64,000 bases of DNA from NCBI RefSeq assembly GCF_017313265.1, contig NZ_JAFLQZ010000007.1, positions 1 to 64,000 on the forward strand. The letters run 5' to 3'. A program made the position numbers and the translations under genes. Positions 44,568 through 51,489 of the stretch are shown one piece after another. How positions within the stretch are numbered: the first letter of the stretch is position 1; every line of letters begins with the position of its first letter. The notes under the pieces are model-generated. The model saw only the letters and a program-made list of their open reading frames with translations. It was not told the DNA's origin and searched no databases. The stretch is from Hymenobacter telluris (lineage in GTDB: Bacteria > Bacteroidota > Bacteroidia > Cytophagales > Hymenobacteraceae).

Positions 44568-47174
44568 ATGTCTGAACTGTACCAGTTGAGCGCCTGGGCT
44601 TGCCGTCGGGTGCTACTCTTATTGCTGATTATGCCGCTGGGGCTGCTGGCCGGGTTTGCCCAAACGGCTCCTACTGCCCCCGAGGCCGGGTTGCTACTCA
44701 CGCCCAGCCAGTTTCTGGGGTACCCCTTGGGCAGCCGCTTCACGCCCCACGCCGACTTGTTGCGCTACGTTGACCACGTGGTAGCGCACGCGCCCGGCCG
44801 CATGAAACGGCAGGACTACGGCCAAACCTACGAAAACCGCCGGCTGGAAGTGGTGCAGGTGGCTACCCCCGAAAACCTGAGCCGCCTCGACGACATCCGG
44901 CGCAACAACCTGCGCCTGGCTGGCTTGGAAAACGGGGCCGTGCAGCGCCAGCAACCGGCTATTGTGTGGCTGAGCTACAATATTCACGGCAACGAGGCGG
45001 TATCGTCGGAGGCGGTAATGCAGGTGCTGTATGACTTAGCGGACCCGCAGAACGCCCAAACGCAGGCGTGGCTGCAAAACACGGTGGTACTGCTCGACCC
45101 CTGCGTGAATCCTGATGGGCACGAGCGGTACGTGCAGTGGTATAACCGAGTGCGGGCGCAGGTGGCCAATGCATCGCCCTACGCCTGGGAACACCACGAG
45201 CCCTGGCCGGGTGGCCGCTTCAACCATTACTACTTCGACCTGAACCGCGACTGGGCCTGGCAAACGCAGCAGGAAAGCCGCCAGCGCCTCACGCTCTACA
45301 ACCAGTGGCTACCCCAGGTACACGCCGATTTCCACGAAATGGGCCCCGACGACCCCTACTATTTTTCGCCGGCTGCCAAGCCCTACCACGAGGACATTAC
45401 CGACTTCCAGCGCAAGTTCCAGAACGTCATCGGCGACTACAACCGGCAAGTGTTCGACCAAAACAACTGGCTGTACTTCACCCGTGAAACCTACGACCTG
45501 TTCTACCCCAGCTACGGCGACACGTATCCGTCGTTTAATGGGGCCATCGGCATGACGTATGAGCAGGGCGGCTCGGGCCGGGCGGGCGTCCGCTACGCCA
45601 AATCCGACGGCGATACGCTGACGCTGGCGCAACGTATTTCGCACCACCATGCTACCAGCCTGGCTACCATCCGGGCCACGGCCGAGCGGCACGCTGAGCT
45701 GATAGCCGAGTTTCAGAAATACTTCACCGATGCCCGCACCAAGCCCCACGGGCCCTACAAGTCGTTTGTAGTGGCGGGGAGCGGTGACCCTGGCCAGCTA
45801 CGGGCATTCACGCAGTATTTGGAGCGGCAGCAGATCCAGTATGGGTATGCGCCGCGCCGCCTCAAAACCCGCGGCTTCGACTACAGCCTGGGGAAAGAGG
45901 AAAGCGTGCAGATAGAGGCGCAGGATGTGGTGGTAAGCATGTACCAGCCCAAATCGACGCTGGTAAAGGTGCTATTTGAGCCGCGCCCGGCCCTCGAAGA
46001 TTCGCTCACTTATGACATTACCGCCTGGGCATTACCGTATTCGTTTGGCCTGAAAGCCTACGCCCTCAAGGATAAGGTATCAACTGTTGGTTCTCAGTTG
46101 TCGGGCCAGCAAAACAAACCGGCAGCTGGCAACTCCCAACTGGCAATTGAGAAGCCCTACGCGTACGTAGCACGCTGGAACAACTTGCAGGATGTACGTT
46201 TTCTGAGCCGGCTGTTGCAGCAGCACGTAAAGGTGCGCGTAGCCGGCCGGGCTTTCGAGGCGGAAGGCCAAAAGTATCAGCCCGGCACGCTGGTGATTAC
46301 CCGCACTGGCAACGAAAGCCTGGGAAGCCGCTTCGACCAGTTGGTGCGCACCCAAGCCGACTCGGCGGGGGTGATTGTACGGGCCGTGAAATCAGGCTTT
46401 TCCACTTCCGGGGCTGATTTGGGTTCCGGCTACGTGCGCAACGTGGCGCGCCCAACTATTGCCGTGGTAGGCGGGGAAGGCGTTTCGCCTACCGCTTTCG
46501 GGGAGGTGTGGCACTTCTTCGAGCAGCAGATTGGCTACCCCGTTACGGTGCTCGGCTCCGACTATCTGCGGAGCGTGCCACTCAGCAAGTTTGATGTGCT
46601 GATACTGCCGGATGGCGACTACTCGGAAATGTATTCGGAGCGCAGCTTAGAAGCTTTGAAAACCTGGGTGCGCGGCGGTGGACGGCTGATTGCCTTGGAA
46701 GGAGCCGCAGCCTTTCTGGCTGGTAAAAAAGATTTTCTGTTGAAGGTTAAGTCTACGGATTCAACAGCTAACAAAAAGGGTAGCCCTTACCGCCTGCTAA
46801 AACCATACGCCAGCGCCGAGCGGGAGCAAATTGGCGAGCGGGTGCAAGGCAGCGTCTACCGCGTGCAACTCGACAACACCCATCCGCTGGCCTTCGGCTA
46901 CGGCCCTACCTACTACGCGCTGGTGCGCGATACGCTTAACTACCGTTTTTTGGGAGAAGGTGGCTGGAACGTGGGGGTGCTCAAGCGCAACAGCTATGCA
47001 GCCGGGTTTGCTGGTCGCCAAGCCCAGCGCAAACTCACCGATACCTTTGTGCTCGGGGCGCAGGAAATGGGCCGCGGCCAAGTTGTGTACCTCGCCGACA
47101 ACCCGCTTTTCCGGGGCTTCTGGCAAGGCGGCAAGCTGCTGTTTGGGAATGCGCTATTCTTTGTGGGCCAGTAA
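44568..47174 (+). CDS. Secreted M14-family zinc carboxypeptidase
   Basis: 868 residues with an N-terminal signal/anchor (about 13-31, RRVLLLLLIMPLGLLAGFAQ). The M14 catalytic domain (about 45-400) has zinc ligands His140 and Glu143 in NIHGNEAVSSE, and a later His in the HADFHEMGPDDPYYFSP region. The C-terminal ~230 residues resemble a class-I glutamine-amidotransferase-like fold (VLILPDGDYSEMY; WVRGGGRLIALEGAAAFL), as seen in other Bacteroidota M14 proteins of this size. Residues ~505-528 (46080-46150) are encoded by a heptamer-repeat element inserted in frame in a linker. TACCTTGT at 44551-44558 is a near-consensus -7 element. It exports degradative activity to the periplasm or medium. Confidence 0.9.
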   Translation: MSELYQLSAWACRRVLLLLLIMPLGLLAGFAQTAPTAPEAGLLLTPSQFLGYPLGSRFTPHADLLRYVDHVVAHAPGRMKRQDYGQTYENRRLEVVQVATPENLSRLDDIRRNNLRLAGLENGAVQRQQPAIVWLSYNIHGNEAVSSEAVMQVLYDLADPQNAQTQAWLQNTVVLLDPCVNPDGHERYVQWYNRVRAQVANASPYAWEHHEPWPGGRFNHYYFDLNRDWAWQTQQESRQRLTLYNQWLPQVHADFHEMGPDDPYYFSPAAKPYHEDITDFQRKFQNVIGDYNRQVFDQNNWLYFTRETYDLFYPSYGDTYPSFNGAIGMTYEQGGSGRAGVRYAKSDGDTLTLAQRISHHHATSLATIRATAERHAELIAEFQKYFTDARTKPHGPYKSFVVAGSGDPGQLRAFTQYLERQQIQYGYAPRRLKTRGFDYSLGKEESVQIEAQDVVVSMYQPKSTLVKVLFEPRPALEDSLTYDITAWALPYSFGLKAYALKDKVSTVGSQLSGQQNKPAAGNSQLAIEKPYAYVARWNNLQDVRFLSRLLQQHVKVRVAGRAFEAEGQKYQPGTLVITRTGNESLGSRFDQLVRTQADSAGVIVRAVKSGFSTSGADLGSGYVRNVARPTIAVVGGEGVSPTAFGEVWHFFEQQIGYPVTVLGSDYLRSVPLSKFDVLILPDGDYSEMYSERSLEALKTWVRGGGRLIALEGAAAFLAGKKDFLLKVKSTDSTANKKGSPYRLLKPYASAEREQIGERVQGSVYRVQLDNTHPLAFGYGPTYYALVRDTLNYRFLGEGGWNVGVLKRNSYAAGFAGRQAQRKLTDTFVLGAQEMGRGQVVYLADNPLFRGFWQGGKLLFGNALFFVGQ
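46080..46150. repeat. Heptamer-repeat hairpin inside the M14 peptidase gene
   Basis: Right arm of four clean 7-mers CAGCTGG, CAACTCC, CAACTGG, CAATTGA (46123-46150). The left arm, from 46080, carries the complementary GTTGGTT / CAGTTG motifs in imperfect register. Same style and nearly the same unit as the array at 35036-35164, but within a coding sequence and without disturbing the frame. The encoded linker is rich in Gly, Ser, Gln, Asn and Ala (VGSQLSGQQNKPAAGNSQL). Confidence 0.75.
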
Positions 47175-47254
47175 ATAATGCAGCGTAGCACGGCCTGCAA
47201 CGCGTACAATGGGTTGCCTGAACTAGTTGCGTCACTATCTTCAGCCACCAGGAT

Positions 47255-47294
47255 ACACAAAAAAGGCTTGCCACGTGGCAAGCCTTTTTTGTGT
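47255..47294. terminator. Bidirectional terminator after the M14 peptidase gene
   Basis: A 40-bp perfect palindrome: ACACAAAAAAGGCTTGCCAC (47255-47274) directly followed by its complement (47275-47294). A- and T-tracts flank the GC core. It separates two convergent genes. Confidence 0.94.
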
Positions 47295-47338
47295 TAGCAA
47301 AGCAAGTGAATCACTGTGATTCTAGCTTTTCTGAAGCG

Positions 47339-47656
47339 CTAGTCTACTACGTCTTCCGCTTTGTTCTTTACGGCTTTAGCGCCTTTCTTCACGGCTTTGC
47401 CGGTTTTCTTGGCACCTTTCTCAACGGCTCTACCCGTTTTTTTGCCGGCGTGTTTTACGTCTTCCTTCGTGTTGTAGGCTTTCTGGCCAGCTTCGGTACG
47501 ACCCGTGCGGGTTTCCGTTTTCACGGTACCATTGTCGCGGACGGTAGTGGTAGCTTTAGCACCACTGGCTTCGTCCTTTACTACTACTTTGTCGCCCTGG
47601 GCGAAGGCTGCGGTGGAGAAAGCTGCGGCAGCAAGCAGCATGAGGATCTTTTTCAT
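47339..47656 (-). CDS. Exported Lys/Ala-rich, histone-H1-like small protein
   Basis: 105 residues from the ATG at 47656. A clear Sec signal peptide (MKKILMLLAAAAFSTAAFA, cleavage before Gln) is followed by a hydrophilic, strongly basic region with degenerate repeats of KKTGKAVKKGAKAVKN type, similar in composition to the C-terminal tail of histone H1 or to AlgP-like proteins. The mature protein is probably unstructured and periplasmic or surface-associated. It may bind polyanions such as DNA, LPS or teichoic-like polymers; this is inference. Longer in-frame starts upstream would destroy the signal peptide. Confidence 0.8.
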   Translation of the reverse strand: MKKILMLLAAAAFSTAAFAQGDKVVVKDEASGAKATTTVRDNGTVKTETRTGRTEAGQKAYNTKEDVKHAGKKTGRAVEKGAKKTGKAVKKGAKAVKNKAEDVVD

Positions 47657-47774
47657 GGTTGTAGGAAAGAGGTTGTTTATCGAACCTCGGTCCTTATACG
47701 GGGGCAGCAAAATAGGTTGCGTACGGTTCAGTTTTCTGAATCTGCACCTAACCCGGTAGTAACTGCCAAGGCAA

Positions 47775-49010
47775 CTAAGGCAGGAGCAATGAGCTGTCAC
47801 CGTAGCTTAGAAACCGATAGTCGTTAGCCAGTGCATGCTCATAAACCCGGCGCCAGTCGGGGCCTAGCAACGCAGCCACTAGCAGCAGCAGGGTGCTTTC
47901 GGGTTGATGAAAGTTGGTAATCAGCCCCCTAATCATCCGGAATTGGTAGCCCGGCGCAATGAGCAGCTGGGTGGTAGCGTGTAAAGCTTCTAGCTGCTGC
48001 TCATGCAGGTAATTCAGCAGGGCATACAACGCGTCGGCCGTAGGCAGGTCGGAGCCGGGCTCGTAGGGCTGCCACTGTGCTACGTGCGGTAATGCGTCGG
48101 TTGTTAGTAGGCCGGCATCAGCCTGTACGCCCAGCCAATACAGGCTCTCTAGGGTACGAAGGCTGGTGGTGCCCACCGCAATGAGTGGCTGGCTGCCATG
48201 CGCAAGCAACTGCCGCAACACCTGGGCCTCCACCACAAACGGCTCACCGTGCATGGCGTGGCCATCCATTCGGTCGGCTTTTACGGGCTGAAACGTACCG
48301 GCGCCCACATGCAGCGTAACGTGGGCCGTATCAACCCCATGCTCCGCTAAGTCGGCTAGCACCGCATCGGAGAAATGGAGGCCAGCAGTGGGGGCCGCTA
48401 CGGCGCCTTCGTGCGCAGCGTACACCGTTTGGTAGCGCACTGCATCGGCTTCGGTATCGTCGCGGTTGAGGTAGGGGGGCAGGGGCAGATGGCCGGCTCC
48501 GCGCAGCACTTCGGCGAAAGGCAAAGATGCTGGCTGCCAGTTGAAGCGAATCAGTGAATAACCATCCGTAGCTTCCAGGCGCTCTGCCGTGAGAGTAGCC
48601 GGCTGGCCTTGGGCCGTGAAATCGAGCAGCACCGGCCCGCTTTTCCAGCGCTTGCCATTGCCAACCAGGCATTTCCAGGTACACTCGCCGGTTTGTTGCA
48701 TGGCTAGTTCCACGGCGCGGTGCGGCGCTACGGGCTCCAAGCAAAATAGCTCTACCTGCCCACCAGTCGGCTTATGGCAGAAGAGCCGGGCCTGTACCAC
48801 TTTCGTGTCATTGAAAACCAGCAGCGTATTGGCGGGTAACTCTTGCGGTAGATGCTGGAAAATCTGGTCGGTGATTTGGCCGGCCCGGTAGACCAACAGC
48901 TTCGACTGGTCCCTGTCGGGAAGGGGAGCGGGTGCTATCCGCTCGGGCGGCAGCGCATAGGTGTAGTCGAAGATGGAGAGGGAACGTGGGTCGGGAGCAG
49001 ATGCGGGCAT
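47775..49010 (-). CDS. queA: S-adenosylmethionine:tRNA ribosyltransferase-isomerase
   Basis: A 411-residue enzyme that transfers and isomerises the ribose of SAM onto preQ1-modified tRNA to give epoxyqueuosine. Family marks: FDYTYALPPERIAPAPLPDRDQSKLLV near the start, LVFNDTKVVQARL, HEGAVAAPTAGLHFSD, VTLHVGAGTFQPV and GYQFRMIRGLITNFHQPEST. The ATG at 49010 is chosen because a perfect TACCTTTG -7 element ends 4 nt before it; the frame extends to 49097, but that part would be untranscribed. No other queuosine genes are nearby. Confidence 0.96.
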   Translation of the reverse strand: MPASAPDPRSLSIFDYTYALPPERIAPAPLPDRDQSKLLVYRAGQITDQIFQHLPQELPANTLLVFNDTKVVQARLFCHKPTGGQVELFCLEPVAPHRAVELAMQQTGECTWKCLVGNGKRWKSGPVLLDFTAQGQPATLTAERLEATDGYSLIRFNWQPASLPFAEVLRGAGHLPLPPYLNRDDTEADAVRYQTVYAAHEGAVAAPTAGLHFSDAVLADLAEHGVDTAHVTLHVGAGTFQPVKADRMDGHAMHGEPFVVEAQVLRQLLAHGSQPLIAVGTTSLRTLESLYWLGVQADAGLLTTDALPHVAQWQPYEPGSDLPTADALYALLNYLHEQQLEALHATTQLLIAPGYQFRMIRGLITNFHQPESTLLLLVAALLGPDWRRVYEHALANDYRFLSYGDSSLLLP

Positions 49011-49014
49011 ACCA

Positions 49015-49022
49015 CAAAGGTA
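49015..49022 (-). promoter_or_regulatory. -7 promoter element of queA, 4 nt from the ATG
   Basis: The minus strand reads TACCTTTG, TGGT, ATG. Same geometry as at rnhB and plsC; a leaderless transcript is expected. Confidence 0.7.
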
Positions 49023-49077
49023 GAGCCCAGACCCTATTGTATAGAAATTCGGTCCTTCACCACCACAACTATGGGCA

Positions 49078-49117
49078 CAAAAAACCGCTCCTAACAATTG
49101 ATGCAGTCAGGAGCGGT
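49078..49117 (-). terminator. Terminator of the lipoprotein methyltransferase gene
   Basis: ACCGCTCCT (49084-49092) pairs with AGGAGCGGT (49109-49117). On the minus strand the stem is followed by six T's. It lies just after the methyltransferase stop. Confidence 0.9.
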
Positions 49118-49134
49118 ACAAGGTTTACGCAGTG

Positions 49135-49923
49135 CTATTGGCGGCGGAAAATCAGCAGGTGTTGCTGAGGCAAGGCCTTTATATTTTCTACGAACACCAG
49201 CCCCAAGGCTTCCATTTCTTTGCGCACCTGGGCTTCGGTCATTTTGTGAATACGCTTGATCGGTACGTTGGGGTCCTCGGCGCGGTATTCCACCAAAGCT
49301 ACCCGGCCGGTAGGGCGCAACGAGTTGCGGATGGAGCGCATCATCTCCCGTGGGTGGTCGAATTCGTGGTACGCATCCACGATAAGCACCACATCAACGC
49401 CTGCCTTGGGTAGGTTGGGGTTTTGCACCGTGCCTAAAATCGGCTCTACGTTCAGGGCGTTGTTGGAGGCTTTATGGTCGCGCAGGTATTCAATCATTTC
49501 GGGTTGAATATCCACGGCTAGCACCTTGCCTTGCGGTACCAGCGGGCTGATGCGGAACGAGAAATAGCCCGTGCCCGCACCAATGTCTGCTACTACATCG
49601 GTCGGTTTCAGTTTTAGCTCGCGCAACAAAACGTCGGTGCCTTCTTCCTCCTGCCGGTCGCCGCGCTCCAGCCATTCGGCACCCTCGTGGCCCATAACGT
49701 GCGCAATCTGGCGGCCTTGGTAGTATTTGCCAATGCCGTTGGGGTCTTGCGAAGGTCCCAGCCGGTAGCCACTGGTATCGGCTGCCGCGTCGGAAGATAT
49801 ACCGGCTGCAATGCGCTCCTCGGCTGCCATAGCCGAAGAACTCTCCATAGGAGTTTGGGTGCAAGCCGCAGGAAGCAACAATAAGGACAGGGAGGTAGTC
49901 CGAAGCAAAGAGGGGAAAAACAT
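49135..49923 (-). CDS. Predicted lipoprotein with a class I SAM-dependent methyltransferase domain
   Basis: 262 residues from the ATG at 49923; a GTG two codons earlier is also possible. A signal peptide with lipobox LPAAC is followed by ~55 residues of Ser/Ala-rich linker. A full Rossmann methyltransferase comes next: motif I VVADIGAGTGYFSFRI, acidic end of beta2 VLAVDIQPEMIEYL, then VDVVLIVDAYHEFDHPREMM. Unlike most lipoproteins it carries an apparently intact cofactor-binding enzyme. Close relatives in this phylum are annotated as methyltransferases; the substrate is unknown. Location outside the cytoplasm would need an extracytoplasmic SAM source. Confidence 0.85.
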   Translation of the reverse strand: MFFPSLLRTTSLSLLLLPAACTQTPMESSSAMAAEERIAAGISSDAAADTSGYRLGPSQDPNGIGKYYQGRQIAHVMGHEGAEWLERGDRQEEEGTDVLLRELKLKPTDVVADIGAGTGYFSFRISPLVPQGKVLAVDIQPEMIEYLRDHKASNNALNVEPILGTVQNPNLPKAGVDVVLIVDAYHEFDHPREMMRSIRNSLRPTGRVALVEYRAEDPNVPIKRIHKMTEAQVRKEMEALGLVFVENIKALPQQHLLIFRRQ

Positions 49924-50116
49924 AGGCACGAGTGCAAATAAGTCGTGTTTAAGTAAACATCCTAACTATCGGAAGCGTTCGACGGGCTTTCAAAACAGTT
50001 GAGCTACCTGCTCAGATCAGCCGTCAGGGACATTGATGATGTTATTTTTTCGTCTGTTCCCCAACTTGAAGCGTACAAACCACGTTCCAGAACCTTCAAA
50101 CAAACCTTTCTCTCTT

Positions 50117-50716
50117 ATGAAGCACCTTTTCAACACCCTGTCGAAGCTAGCAGCCGTTGCGGCTGTAGGCCTGAGTATCAGTAGCTGCAACCGTGCCGAA
50201 TACGCCATGTTGCCCAAAACTACGCCATACCATGCCACTTATGGTAGCGTAGTGAAACCAGCACCCGCTACGGCCACCGAGGAAACAGCAGTTGCAACGG
50301 CACCTAGCACGCCCCAGGTGGAAGAAGTAGCAGCTGAAGTGCCCGCTACTGCAGCGCCCACTACTGCCTCACCTGCTGTTGCTAGCCCAGCAACCCGAAC
50401 TACGGCCCGTGTAGCACGCACCGCTACTCCTGCCACCACCACGCCTAGCAAGATGAGCGTACCACAGCGCGCATTACTAGCTAAAGTGAACAAGAAAGTA
50501 GACAAATTGGTGAGCAAGACTCAGACGATGAGTCGCAAAGAAGCGGCTTCACACGAAGAAGCCAACGCATTGAGCCGTAATATTAAGCTGGGTATTGTTT
50601 TGCTACTAATAGGCATACTCTTAGGTATATTCGGAGGTATAATTGGCGTGATAGGCCTCGTTTTTGTAGTCCTAGGTTTGATATTGCTCATTTTGGGCTT
50701 ACTCGACGAAGTGTAA
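50117..50716 (+). CDS. Predicted lipoprotein with C-terminal hydrophobic hairpin, function unknown
   Basis: 199 residues from the ATG at 50117. The signal peptide has lipobox SISSC (Cys about residue 23), then PYHATYGS and a ~90-residue Pro/Ala/Thr/Val-rich linker. A basic helix follows (ALLAKVNKKVDKLVSK), and the C-terminus is a Gly-rich double hydrophobic segment (LGIVLLLIGILLGIFGG..., VIGLVFVVLGLILLILGLL). The protein thus has both a lipid anchor and a membrane hairpin. The next gene has the same architecture. No named family recognised. Confidence 0.75.
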   Translation: MKHLFNTLSKLAAVAAVGLSISSCNRAEYAMLPKTTPYHATYGSVVKPAPATATEETAVATAPSTPQVEEVAAEVPATAAPTTASPAVASPATRTTARVARTATPATTTPSKMSVPQRALLAKVNKKVDKLVSKTQTMSRKEAASHEEANALSRNIKLGIVLLLIGILLGIFGGIIGVIGLVFVVLGLILLILGLLDEV

Positions 50717-50735
50717 GACCATACTGGACGGCATG

Positions 50736-50775
50736 AAAAGCCCCGACCATACGCTATGGTCGGGGCTTTTTTATT
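50736..50775 (+). terminator. Terminator after the first lipoprotein gene
   Basis: AAAAGCCCCGACCAT (50736-50750) pairs perfectly with ATGGTCGGGGCTTTT (50756-50770), followed by TTATTTTC. Confidence 0.94.
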
Positions 50776-50870
50776 TTCAGAATTATTATCGACCACTATG
50801 TGATAAAAGTTAAACAGAATAAGAAGTTACCTATACTTGGGTGGTATTTATCCAATTAGAATAATTTATT

Positions 50871-51476
50871 ATGAAGTCAAATATTCGGTTTGGTGCGTTA
50901 TGGGCTTTGCTAATAGCTGGTTTGAGTGGTTGCCAGAGCAGCCGCTTGCCTGGGTGGTTTCCACCAGTTGCCACTTATCATGCCTCGCCAGTTACAGCAT
51001 TGCCTTCCAGTGATTCTGTTGCTCAAGGCAATATTTTAACCGCGAGAGTACCACAAGAACCGCCGGTTCTAACAGCGGCCTTACCAGTAGAACAGGCATC
51101 AGCAGAAACTCCTGTAATAAACCGCCCGCGTCACTTGCCTATCGCCGAGGTATTTAGTGAGCCATTACGACAGGCAACTCCACCTGATACAATTAGCAGT
51201 CAGCGAAGCACACGCCCTACTCCAAGCCAAATGCGTGATGGCGACATACTGAATACCGTTATCCACGTCGTTGGTGTTATTCTCCTAATTACAGCCGCTG
51301 TGCTCATCATTGCTTCTCTAGGTGCAACTGGTTGGGGAGCATTGACTGCTTTCTTTTATGGTATACTCTTTGTATGTTTTGCTCTACCGTTTCTACTATT
51401 CAAAAGCAGAAAGAGCACTAGCTATGTAAGGCGACAAGAGGCACGTGCGGCCCGTAGAGCCAGCAAAGGCCGCTAA
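50871..51476 (+). CDS. Predicted lipoprotein with C-terminal hydrophobic hairpin, look-alike of the preceding gene
   Basis: 201 residues. The signal peptide has lipobox LSGC (Cys about residue 21), then a short VATYHASPV matching PYHATYGS of the neighbour. It continues with a disordered Pro/Ser/Thr-rich linker, the segment PTPSQMRDGDILN and two hydrophobic spans (VIHVVGVILLITAAVLIIASLGATGWG; FFYGILFVCFALPFLLF). A strongly basic tail (RRQEARAARRASKGR) closes it. Same layout as 50117-50716 but little residue identity; separate promoter. Function unknown. Confidence 0.72.
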   Translation: MKSNIRFGALWALLIAGLSGCQSSRLPGWFPPVATYHASPVTALPSSDSVAQGNILTARVPQEPPVLTAALPVEQASAETPVINRPRHLPIAEVFSEPLRQATPPDTISSQRSTRPTPSQMRDGDILNTVIHVVGVILLITAAVLIIASLGATGWGALTAFFYGILFVCFALPFLLFKSRKSTSYVRRQEARAARRASKGR

Positions 51477-51489
51477 TAACTGCCTGCCA

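Noticed and set aside
46080..46150. Sequencing or assembly error in the M14 peptidase gene
   Set aside because: The repeat keeps the frame and its units match the general style of the intergenic elements, so a genuine insertion is more likely.
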